Shown here one piece after another: positions 1-10,246 of a stretch of DNA of 63,053 nucleotides (its first letter is position 1; every line of letters starts with the position of its first letter). The notes under the pieces are model-generated. The model was given only the letters and a program-made list of their open reading frames with translations, ran no database searches and had not been told where the DNA came from. Source of the stretch: Azolla pinnata (lineage: Eukaryota > Streptophyta > Polypodiopsida > Salviniales > Salviniaceae). The position numbers were made by a program, and so were the translations under genes. The stretch lies in assembly GCA_037176905.1 (NCBI GenBank), contig JBBBWG010027446.1:1-63053 (forward strand), given 5' to 3'.

Positions 1-294
1 TCAATGAGGTCCGTACGATGGCAATTACAAATACAATCATCCGATATTTGTACGATCTTAGTGGAGATCAGCTAAAGACAGAGAGAAGCCATTCTGACCT
101 ATGAGACAAAGCGTACAATAATATTTGTGTATCCAGCTAGCTATCTGTGAGATCGCTACGATGCCGATTACCAATACGATCATCCAATGTTTTATATCAG
201 GCAAAAATACCATGTTTATGGTCTCTAAAAGGGTCAAAAGATTGATATCAGAAGTGCGAGAACAGAGAGATGGGGGAGGTGAGAGGAGACTTAC

Positions 295-3200
295 GAGGAG
301 GTCCGCGGACCGTAAACCGGAGGTTGGAATACTCCTTGTGTTCGCACGAGCCGTATTCGGTGGCCATCGCGGACGAGGAGTGCATTCTCGAGCGGCCCCC
401 GACTTTGGTGCAAGGGCACGCGAACGCGCCCTCCTCGTCTTCATCGTCCGACTCGTCCTCGTCCTCGTCCTCGTCTTCCTTTGCTCCCCCTTCTCCGGGC
501 ACGACGATGGGCAAGCAGCTGATGGTCAGCTCTAAACTGCTACCTGCTTCGCCCAGCTCCATCACATTGTGGAGGAAGCTTCCTGTAAATATGCACACAA
601 TGTGAAACCAACGATTATAGAGAAGCCACTGTCACGGCCAAAACTCGTCGACAAACATTAATGATACATTTATATGTATATACATCAGTAATATAATTAT
701 TTCATTAGAATTGTTTTTAAACTAAAGGGTCATCGGTTCGAACCTCGAATAGACATTTCATATCAAATAATAACTTGTCTTTGTAATCCGTGATAGATAA
801 GATACTACATTGTGTGTTATTGGGTTTCACTGTTTGTAGCTGCTTCTTAGGAAAGGGATCTAGAACGCTAACCGTACCTAGAATCATCAGGATCCTCGAT
901 TTGTCAGCCGATATGTTCTTCAGCGTCAGCCGTTTCTTGGTGCACGGGTCCATGACGACCTTCACTGACGTCCGCGTCTCGCTCATCTTCGCCCTCAGCG
1001 TCGTAAGCATGGAAGAAATGAGGCCAAACACGTCGAACACTTCGAAGCTGAGCTCCATGAGGCCGTCTTCGAGCTTCCCTGGATGGAAATTTCATTCATC
1101 GTGAGAAGAATCCAGTTGGTTGTAAGAAAGAAAGAAAGAAAGCACGATATATAAACATCTTTTAATACCAGAATTGGCCCCTGAGACAAAACATATGACA
1201 GTAGGATGTGTACCAATCATCCCAAGCACAAAAATTGGAAACAGACACAAAAGAGAGAGATTATTTACCCATCTCGATCACGTCGTCGAGAACGTTTGTC
1301 ACCGAATTGGCGCAGTCGAGCATCATCTGGATGAGCTCCTGGTTCTCCTTCTTGCTCTTGCACTTGCCCGAGTTCGCGGTATTGAGGTGACCCAATCCTA
1401 AGATGATGGCATTGAAGGGGACTGCGCATATCATCCAGAAAAGAGAAGACATTATTATTTAAAGCAGAAGAAGTTGTATTTAAGACAAATTGAAAGCATA
1501 ATTAAGACTAATTGGTGGTCCAAAGAAGGAGAAGCAAGAGAATGGAAGCACTATTAAGGTCCGATTCCTTTCTGAGCAAAGAGAATTAATGGAAACACTA
1601 CTAAGGTCTGATTAATTTTTTCAAAGAGTGAGATTATGTTATACCTTATGATATTGTAACTACTTTCCACTATATGTATGAAGTTGTTTAATCCTTGTTT
1701 CATAGTAACAATAATAATAATAATAATAATAATAACAGTAATAGTTAATCAAAGAGTAATTCCTTCACACCATCAAACCTTTGGAATCATATCCTAAATG
1801 TTCCAGATTCTATATATTTTTACAATGTCCAAGACACAACTTTTTGTTTCCAAAAATCTTTAGGTTCCATTGAACTGAATGTCATTAAGTGATTGATTGT
1901 GTGTGATTGCTGCATCGTTCGATTTCCGGTTTTGCGTTTTTCACTTCTGAGGATTGAGATTAATGCGACATCGGGCCATAGAGATCGAGCAAAAACTCCT
2001 AAACCCTGAATAATTATTGGCTTCGATTCGATTCCGGACCTCTGATGTTGTGGAAGACATAGGCCATGAACTGTTGCTTGGCCTGGCGAGCCTTGAAGGC
2101 GCTCAGCTCGGCTCGCTCCGCCCTCTCCACGCTGCGCTTCACGAGCTCCATGCGTTCGCGCATGCGATCTGCCATCGCGTTCAGCTCAATATCAACCTGC
2201 TCATCAATCTTCTTGTTGTTGTTGTTCTTCTTCTTATCATCATCACCAACATCATCATCATCATCATCAACAGCGCCATTGCCATTCATGTGATCTGCAA
2301 TATCAGCTGCGTTCGAATCGCGAGCGCGATCGTGATCGGCGCTAGTGGAACCGGCAAGCTCGCGCTCGACGCCGGCTGCGTTTCGATCTGCGGAGCTCGT
2401 CTCCGGCGATAACCGATCGCGCTTATCGCGATCACCGGGGCGCATATTATTATTAGAACCGCCCGCCACGTAGGAGTCCCTATCGTCGCCCGTCGCCGTC
2501 GCGGCCAGATTGCTTATCGGCTCCAGCGACTTGATCTTCGTGTTCACCCGGCTTATGATGATGTCCGTGTTCTTGTGCACGATGACCACGTCCTCGCCCG
2601 CGTCGTCCTTGTAGACGCCGCCGCCCGATCGGTGGTGAGGATTATCGTAGAAATACGGATCGTACTGCGCCAAGCACGGATCCACGAAGATTCCCTCCTT
2701 ATTATCAGCCCCGATCGTCGTCATCGAAGAATGACGATTAGAATTAGCCTCCGACGATGGATCATCGGCCGCGGCGGCAGCTGGCGCAGAATCGAGGACA
2801 CGGCCCCACCCGCAATACGCGTCGCAATCGTTTGCAGCGGCGCCGTCGCTGGAATCGATATACATATCGGCGCCGCCGGCCGGGGGAGGGAATATTCCAG
2901 CTGGAGCTGCGCCGGAATCTTCCGGCCCGATTCCATCCCTCGCATCGGAATCGGAATCTTTCGGCCCGGCGGCGGGCCCGCCGACGGAATATTCCGCGTC
3001 CGCGTAATGGTCGTCGGAGAAGCTGAGCACGAGGGAATCTTCCCCGGCGGACGGGCCCACGTCGGGGCTCGAATCCGCGTCCGTGAAGAAATTGTCGTCG
3101 GACGAGAAGCTGCGCACGATGGAATCGGCGATCAGAATATCCTCCTCCTCCTCCTCCTCCTGAATCCGATGATTTTGATCACGATGAGCTGGGATGGGAT

Positions 3201-4071
3201 CATGCAGGGAGGAGGAATCTTGGGCCGCGGCGGGCAGAATCTTGTCGGCCAAAGATTCTCCCGAATCGCAGGCAGCATCTGCAGCTGCACTAGGATCGCG
3301 ATTGGGATCGGGATTGCAATCGAGATCGCGATCGGGATTGCGATCGAGATTGCGATCGGGATCGTATTGATCATCGGCAGGGAAATATTCGGCGCTGTCC
3401 GCGGATCGGAAGCTGGCTTGAAGGGATAAGGAATATACTCCTGCTGCATCGTCCTGCAGGAGGCTATGATCAGGCGGCGCATCCGGAGCTGATTCTAGCT
3501 GAGGATTGGTATCGTCACTAGGATCATCGGAGCCAATTACTGGATCATCACCGGAGCTGATCCCTGGATCATCGGCAGGTTGCTGTGGCTGCAGGCTGTT
3601 GCGGTTGCTGGGAGCCCAGGATCGGCTCTGCAAGCGGGCTATGGAGGCCGCAGCAAGCGCGGCGAAGCAGGAGAAAGCCGCGAGGAGCAGGCCCAAGACG
3701 AGGTGGGAATAGCAGTCGACATAATCGACGTAGTAGTCGTAGTAGTAGGAGTAGTAGGCGGCATGGCGCAACGGTGCGTCGGCGTGAATGCGTCTGTTTC
3801 CAAAGCGGCAGATGGGATTAGGGTTAGGGTTAGGGCCAGGGCTAGGGTTAGGGGGGGTGAAGATGAGGCGGGCGATGGAGTGAGCCGCCGTGATGCAGAG
3901 GAGGGCCATGGCGGAGGAGGCGAGGGCCAGCAGGGATTGGCGACATGGCAGGAGCATGATCAGAGAAGCTGGGCGCCGCCATAGCCGGGGATTGAGGTCC
4001 TGCAGGCGGATGAAGCTGCAGGCGGAGAAGGAAGCGGCGGCGGCAGCAGCGGCCCGGCGCGGCATGGGCAT
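295..4071 (-). CDS. Histidine kinase-like membrane protein, 3' part beyond the window
   Basis: Exons read on the minus strand: 4071-2040, 1421-1269, 1078-878, 582-295; all junctions are GT-AG and in phase, and the gene continues past the left edge. Exon 1 encodes an Ala-rich start, hydrophobic segments near residues 36-71 and 121-147, a long acidic low-complexity region (about 160-600) and a short charged helix before the phosphoacceptor region. Joining exons 1 and 2 gives FHNIRVPFNAIILGLGHL, a recognisable HisKA H-box with His674. Exon 3 carries the rest of the dimerisation helices and ADKSRILMIL. Exon 4 continues with GSFLHNVMELG, an N-box-like stretch keeping the Asn. The acidic residue normally after the phospho-His is Asn here, and an Asp/Glu run interrupts the ATPase domain, so catalytic activity is doubtful. 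No CHASE, GAF or ethylene-binding domain is visible. The G boxes and any receiver domain would lie outside the window. The family call is well supported; the ligand is unknown. Confidence 0.75.
3290..3372. repeat. In-frame 12-bp-class repeat coding Asp/Asn/Arg
   Basis: Alternating gatcgggattgc and gatcgagattgc-type units in exon 1 of the kinase-like gene encode a run of D, R, N, L and P with the pattern DRNPDRDLD. The units keep the reading frame open. Confidence 0.75.
3817..3857. repeat. Telomere-like TTAGGG/CTAGGG run inside the kinase-like exon
   Basis: Degenerate G-rich hexamers (ttaggg, ctaggg) lie within exon 1 of the histidine kinase-like gene. Read on the coding strand they give the Pro-Asn-rich stretch between the two predicted membrane segments (about residues 73-86). 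Confidence 0.7.
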
Positions 4072-6709
4072 GGAGGGATCGAAGGGGAAGAAGATCGAAT
4101 GTGGGGAGGAATCAGCGGAAGAATCAACGTCCTGAGATCAATGGAATGGAGGAAGAATGATCGAAGGGGTTGCAGATTCAGAGATGCAGCAGAAGGAAGC
4201 AGAAGACGAAGACGAAGACGAAGACGAAGAAGACGAAGAAGAAGAAGAAGAAGAAGAAGAAGAAGAAGAAGAAGAAGAAGACCGCGTTTGTTTTTTAGAA
4301 AAATAAAAACAAAAACAAAAACAAAAAAAAAAAACCGGAAAAAACAAAAAAAAAACCCTTAAATTTAATTAATTGAGTGAATTGATTAGTGCACTTAATT
4401 AATTGATTAACTGATTAATTAATTGATTAAATTATTTGTTCCTGTGCGTTTCTAACTACCTTTCACTGGATTTTGGTTTTTAAATGGCCACATGGGCCTT
4501 GTGCCTCCTAAGCACACAGTGCCCCCTGCTACCTAAGCCCCCGTTCCCACGCACACTTTCCAAAACGCACACTTTCCAAACAACACACTCTCACACACAC
4601 TTTCAACACACAAAATCTAATTGCCGCTGTTTCCGTACGCAGTGCCCGGCTTTAAACTGGTTCAATCGCGCGACCTCGAGTCCGGAACCTGTTCGAAAAG
4701 CCTGTGCTGTTTTAAAGAAACGCCGAGCTTGATCCGTTTCGAACCGGTTACGACGTTAGTTAAAACCGGTTTTTAGGGCCACGCCTTTTGTATAGCAAGA
4801 TTGTTGCCTTCTCTTTGTTACGGTAAGAAGAAGAAGCGCCGAATCGGGCTTAACTGGCTTTAACAGCTTACGAGCTGGGTGAATCGAGCTGCTCGAAACG
4901 CTCTAAGCCAAGCCAAGCCAAGCCAAGCCACGGCCCCAAACAGGAGCTGGTTAACGAATCTCAAGCTGCTCAATGCTCCTATGCACGCTGAAAAACTCGC
5001 TTCTGCATGTAAACCAGGAGTCGGCAGGGTTTTGTTTCCTGGCCACCTACATTGTTCCCAACCCCAACAACCCCGATGAAAAAAAACACGCACAAGCACA
5101 CAAGTTTGGTGGTGGTTTCTCTCTTCCGGAACGGAACGATTCCGTGTTTGTAGATTCATTCTCGCTCGACGCGAAAAAACAAACCAACCCACAAACCCAC
5201 ACTTTGTGTGTGTGTGTGTGTGTGTGTGAAGCTAGATTCATCGCGGTTAGATTTGGGGCATGGTGAGACATACACACACACATGCATGCATGCATAGATA
5301 AACCTAGATTTGGCTAGCCATTGTGTTATCCAGATGACATGATCTATGAGTGATTGGGCCATCACCATGCATGCATGCCATTCCACACTTGTTATGTTAG
5401 GAGGATGATTTTTGCATGCATGTATCACATGAGGACTGGATGGATTGTATTGACTCATCGAGGAACGATCTCTCTCTCTCTCTCTCTCGCCAGTAGATCT
5501 TCACGGATCGAATCGGATCTCCAACTACGCGTTTGTTTTTGTTATCATTTGTTTTTTTTTTTGTGTTTTTGTTGTTTCCGCGGAACCTGATCCCTGGAAT
5601 CTCGACGAGATCTCGGGTCGATCGAGCCCACAGGATCGGCCAATCGATTCGTTCAGTGACGGTGGAATCGCAGACGAGAAGACAAAGGTTGCGAAGAAGC
5701 GGGATCATCGCGCGAAGCCGCTCTTCGATCGATTGTAACCAACACGAACGATCCGGTGTTACAAGCAAAGAGTTGTTTCTGCGACCCAGCGGTTTCTATT
5801 GCCTCCCTTCTCGGTGTACAGTGTGAAAGCGGACAAGGCCGCGGCGACTTGTTGTTTTACAATGTACCTTACGGACATTGGAGTGGGAAACGATCGCCGA
5901 ATGCAGATGATTGTAATGCGTCGATCGGCTCGAATCGAAATTTTCATCTACTGTGGATGGCTGGCGGAGAGCTTGCCAATCCTCCCGATTCCGAAGCCCC
6001 AGAGAGTCGATTCTTTCTGGTGGCCACATTAACATCAAGTCGACGGTGCGTTTGAGAAGCTCGTCAAAAGTGTTTGCGAGACTTCCTCAAGTTTCGACCG
6101 CCACGAAATGGCTCCTACCGCACCTTTGTGCTACGAACCCGACTTTCTTCGGGAAGGAATGTTCCGGATGCTTCCGGAAGCCTTTGTTTCTCCAAGGAGG
6201 AGGAGGAGGAAGAAGAAGAGGAAGAAGCCTAATCCTATAGGATTGACCTTACATGAGGGGTAAAATAAAAGCTGGCTAGCCCTTCAGCTTGCTTCCCTTG
6301 CTTGCGTTGCGGTAGTTATAGCATGCTAATTATGGGGTCGGTAATCGTCCTCGGCGGTGCTCGCTAATCGTACGATCGGGCGCCGCAATTATGCAATGTA
6401 TCAATCGCATCGGTGGGGGTAGTGCGAGATTATGCTCCAATGTCCATGTTCTTCATCTTCTTCCTCCTCTTTGAAGAAGCTTGTAGGTAGCATACATAGT
6501 GTATACATATTACTACAACAATAACAACAACAACTACTACTACTACTACTATTATTATTACTACTACTACTACTATTACTATTACTATTACTAGTAGTGT
6601 GAATGATGCATGAGGCATTTGATCTCAATTATGCAGTTGGAGAAGGGGGGGGGGGGAATCTAACTCTTATGATTGCTTGCCCACACACCAAAAAAAAAAC
6701 CGCGCATAA

Positions 6710-6744
<35 letters not shown>

Positions 6745-7488
6745 TACATAAAAATAACATGGGAGCAAATCTGTTGTTGTGGAGCAGAGATCATGAACAG
6801 GGAACAGGGAACAGGGGATGGGATGGATTCAAAGGAACAGAAGGGGGGGGATGAAAATTGGATGGTGTGGGAAGCAGAGGAATCCCCTCCAAAATTCCCA
6901 TTCCCCATCCAAACCCCAATCAAAGGTGGATAGATAAGTTCATACATAGCAGATGTGTATAATGAAACATATAATATTATATACACATTTGTACCAAATC
7001 CCAGCGCAATGCCCGACCTCCAATCTTACTTATATTCTTCTTCTTGCTTTTTTGCTTCGGCTTTCTTTGCTTTTGCTTCTTTTCCAACTACATTTAACTG
7101 TGCTGCTGGTGCTCTTCTCTGTTGCCCTTTGTTGTTTTTTTTCCTATTGTTTTTGGCTTTCTTTTTTTGGGGGGAAGGGTGGGGGGGAATATTCCCTCTT
7201 TTTGTTCTTCACGACCTTTGCTTGCTACTTCGTGTTTCCGCGTCTCTACTCTCTCACATTTTGCTATCTCTATATCTATCTCTTGTATCTATCTCTTCTA
7301 TCCATCTATCTCTTCTATCTATCCATCTATCTCTTCTATCTCTATATCTATCTATCTCTTCTATCTAGATTCTATCTATATCTGTCTATATCTAGCTCTT
7401 CTGTCTAAATCACATGCACCCCTCTCCTGCCCACCAAAGCTCTTAACAGAAGAAAGACCAGGAACTCTGAGATTTTGTGTTGTGCGTG

Positions 7489-7497
7489 TATAAAAAA
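7489..7497 (+). promoter_or_regulatory. Probable TATA box for the ATL gene
   Basis: TATAAAAAA lies about 590 bp before the ATL start codon and just upstream of the pyrimidine-rich leader. This is a plausible core promoter that would give a leader of roughly 560 bases. It is an inference from sequence only. Confidence 0.45.
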
Positions 7498-7579
7498 CCT
7501 CAAGCCCTCTCTTGCATTTGTTGCTTGCTTGCTTGCTTGCTTGCTTGTGTGTTGCAAAAGCCCAGAGCCAAAATCTTCC

Positions 7580-8070
7580 CTTCTCTTTCTCCTGCATCTT
7601 CTGGACCTTCTTCTGCTGCTTCTGCTTCTGCATCTTCTTCTGCTTCTGCTTCATCATCTTCTTCTGCTTCTGCTTCTGCTTCTTCATCATCATCATAATC
7701 ATCATCATCATCTTCTTCTTCTTCTGCTGAATCTGCTTCTGCTGCTTCATCATCATCTTCTTCTTCATCATCATCATCATCATCATCTTCTTCTGCTTCT
7801 GCTTCTGCATCTGCTGCTTCATCATCATCTTCTTCATCATCATCATCATCATCATCTTCTTCTTCTTCTTCTTCTGCTTCTGCTTCTGCTTCTGCTTCTG
7901 CTTCATCATCATCTTCTTCATCATCATCATCATCATCATCTTCTTCTGCTGAATCTGCATCTGCTGCTTCATCTTCATCATCATCATCATCTTCTTCTGC
8001 TGCTGAATCTGCATCTGCTGCTTCATCATCATCATCTTCATCATCATCATCATCATCATCTTCTGCTTCA
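7580..8070 (+). repeat. TCT/CTG/CAT trinucleotide tract in the ATL leader
   Basis: About 490 bp made almost only of TTC, TGC and TCA triplets in blocks (cttctgcttctg, then tcatcatcatca), ending just before the ATL start codon. One frame reads Leu/His and another Ser/Ala. Neither joins the ATL frame, so this is most likely a 5' leader microsatellite. The same triplet vocabulary recurs in the coding tail of the ATL gene. Confidence 0.85.
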
Positions 8071-8081
8071 GGGGATCAGCT

Positions 8082-9023
8082 ATGGCTATGGCTATGGCTG
8101 CAGAAGCAGGGAGTGGTGCTCCTCGTTCGGCTAGCAGCAGCAGCACGCTGGACTTCCACATCGTCGTCATCACCGCCGCCCTGCTTCTGCTGCTGCTCTG
8201 CATCCTGGGCCTCCACTTCGCCATCCGCTGCTGCCTCGCCCGCCTCTTCCTCGTCTTCCACCATCGCCATCGCCATCGCCATGGCGTGTTGGGAGCAGCA
8301 GGAGCAACCGCCCCTGCTTCACCGCGGCCCTGCACCCTCAAGAAGAAGCAGCTCGATTCCCTGCCCGTGCTCACCTTCCACATCCTGCATCCCATCGCCG
8401 CCGCTCCTCACGCGCTCCTCCTCCTCCACAACGAGCAGCAGCAGCAGCAGAAGCTGGGAGCTAACGCAGCAGCAGAGGAAGCTATGGCTATGGCGCCTGC
8501 TGCTGCTGCTGCTTCCCTGCGCCCCGACGCGAGAGAATCCATGGAGTCCGCGCTGGCTTGCGCCATCTGCTTGGCGGAGTTCGTGCCTGGCGAGCGCCTC
8601 ACCCGCCTCCCAGCTTGCCGCCATGTCTTCCACGCCTCCTGCGTCGGCACATGGCTTGCTCGCCACTCCGCCTCTTGCCCCATCTGCAGGGCCTCCCCGC
8701 TCCTTCCTCCATCCTCTGCTTCATCTCCATCGCCATCTCCATCTTCATCATCAGCATCTTCTTCTTCTGCTGCTGCTTCTGCTGAATCTTCTGCTGCTTC
8801 TTCTGCTGCATCTTCATCGTCATCATCAACATCTTCTTCTTCTGCTTCTTCTGCTTCTTCTGCTTCATCTTCGTCATCAACATCTTCTGAATCTGCTTCG
8901 TCTTCATCATCAACACCTTCTTCTGCTTCATCACCACCACCATCTCCTCCCCTCGAGGTCCGGATCCTCATTCCTGCCGCTACACCAAATCCTCTCCATC
9001 TCCACACACCCAATTTCGATTGA
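8082..9023 (+). CDS. ATL-family RING-H2 E3 ubiquitin ligase
   Basis: A single-exon 313-residue protein. In order: a short N-terminus, one hydrophobic segment at residues 25-49, a basic/His-rich stretch, the ATL-type GLD-like motif ([12 protein letters not shown], 89-99 region), then a RING-H2 finger with metal ligands C160, C163, C179, H181, H184, C187, C199 and C202 and the conserved Trp191. The rest is a Ser/Ala-rich tail of about 100 residues coded by trinucleotide repeats, ending in a Pro-rich stretch. ATL proteins are membrane-anchored ligases that move ubiquitin from an E2 to substrates, often in defence or carbon/nitrogen signalling. The target cannot be inferred. The start is the first of three in-frame ATGs (8082, 8088, 8094), so the exact initiator is uncertain. 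Single-exon structure is usual for ATLs. Confidence 0.9.
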   Translation: MAMAMAAEAGSGAPRSASSSSTLDFHIVVITAALLLLLLCILGLHFAIRCCLARLFLVFHHRHRHRHGVLGAAGATAPASPRPCTLKKKQLDSLPVLTFHILHPIAAAPHALLLLHNEQQQQQKLGANAAAEEAMAMAPAAAAASLRPDARESMESALACAICLAEFVPGERLTRLPACRHVFHASCVGTWLARHSASCPICRASPLLPPSSASSPSPSPSSSSASSSSAAASAESSAASSAASSSSSSTSSSSASSASSASSSSSTSSESASSSSSTPSSASSPPPSPPLEVRILIPAATPNPLHLHTPNFD

Positions 9024-10246
9024 TCGTTGCTTGCTACCATACGCCAGATCGCTAACCATACCACATCTATTAGACAGATTCGAGCTACAGTACCATAGCA
9101 ACTCAAGAATCCATCCACCAACTGAATTAACGGTTCTCATTTCCCGAGTTATATATATATTACCCCTCTCGCCGATCCAATCTTGTTAACCTTAGCCTAT
9201 TCTCCTTGATCTTTCTTTTCTGTCTTAGAGCTATAGAACCGATCCTCTCATGGTCGTAAGCTTCATCATCAATCATCACAATCATGGGATATTGCAGGTA
9301 GAGCTTGCACATACTACATACTAATCTACATAGTACATACTGCTATTATCAAGAGTCCAAGTCAATCACTGTATATCTAAAAGTACACAGAGAGAGAGAG
9401 AGAGAGCGCTGTTTGAGCTTACTAATCCAATTTTGATACCCACTACAGAAAAAAAGTGAGAGCTTACTAATCCAATTTTGATACCCACTACAGAAAAGCC
9501 AACCTACATACTCCACAATCTATACAGAAAAAAAGAGAGAGCTGTATAAGCTTACTAATCCAAATTTGATACCCACTACAGAAAAGCAAAAGCTACATAC
9601 TCCAATGTATACACACACAGACACACAGAGAGAGAGAGAGAGAGAGAGGGCTGTTTCAAGCTTACTAATCCAATTTTGCACTTGCCGTTTTTGAAACCCA
9701 TCCAGCACCATTTTCACTTGCACCCACTGGAATTTCTGCAATACCGAATTTATTTCTCCACCAGAGCTTTGTATACGCCATTACAATTTTGTTTAGGTAC
9801 GCCCTGAGGCTATCAGAAATAACATATTAAGACATCAAAGAAAGCCCAGAAGAGTCATGGCCTCCTGCCTTGATTACTCCTACATACCATCATCACTTTT
9901 TGAAATAATATGCAGACATGCTTGGAAGGTTTTTGAGTTTGTCTTCTAAAATTTGCACATCAAACTTTTGAACTGTTCTCATGGGAAGTTTTACCGGTAC
10001 AAAAAGTCTTACAAGTTAACGGATGATGAGCTTCACAGCAGTAAACCCATGTACTGATTTTCTTCCCTGCCTCTTACTGATTATAAATGATTTATGTGAT
10101 CATAGCATCAATTGTATATGTGATGTCTTCAAGCCTTTACATAATAGCTTTCAATATGCTGGACCTTGTAAGCGAGAGCTCTCCTCCACAATATGCTGAT
10201 GAAGAACGCTACGCTCAGAACATCGATTCCAATTTCTTCAACATTT
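9024..10246. other. Intergenic region between ATL and phosphatase (convergent 3' ends)
   Basis: This holds the 3' sides of two convergent genes. The only structure I see is the AG-rich minisatellite at 9395-9690. No coding evidence was found. Confidence 0.6.
9395..9690. repeat. Degenerate minisatellite, four copies, with (AG)n spacers
   Basis: Four imperfect copies of a unit containing gcttactaatccaattttga, three of them followed by tacccactacagaaaa. They alternate with AG runs of different length. Copies begin near 9418, 9462, 9549 and 9660. Confidence 0.8.

Larger units (their letters stand above)
4072..8081. other. Gene-poor repeat-rich interval and ATL leader
   Basis: About 4 kb between the kinase-like start and the ATL start. 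It holds a long GAA/GAC tract directly upstream of the kinase-like ATG (4195-4280), A-rich sequence at 4300-4360, tandem taattaattga units near 4370-4435, CA/TG runs (5200-5230, 6710-6740), a TAC/TAT tract (6535-6595), a CTAT-type array (7255-7400) and GCTT repeats (about 7520-7550). The open frames at 5530-6240 have no recognisable domain and no consistent exon chain. I see no supported gene here apart from the ATL promoter and leader. Confidence 0.6.

Noticed and set aside
725..745. ggttcgaacc, resembling a tRNA T-arm
   Set aside because: No matching D-arm, anticodon arm or acceptor stem is seen upstream; it lies in an intron of the kinase-like gene.
2575..3429. Long plus-strand open frame (284 codons) opposite the kinase-like exon
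   Set aside because: It is the antisense shadow of a low-complexity coding exon; it has no domain and no splice context.
4138..4347. Poly-Ser / poly-Arg frames upstream of the kinase-like start
   Set aside because: Pure GAA/GAC microsatellite, without any flanking coding signal.
5533..6240. Overlapping plus-strand frames of 77-99 codons
   Set aside because: No recognisable motif and no joining splice chain; probably non-coding, although a lineage-specific transcript cannot be excluded.
7376..8395. Minus-strand frame rich in Met, Lys and Gln opposite the ATL leader
   Set aside because: It is produced by CAT/CTT/CTG triplets read on the other strand; the RING gene on the plus strand explains the region.
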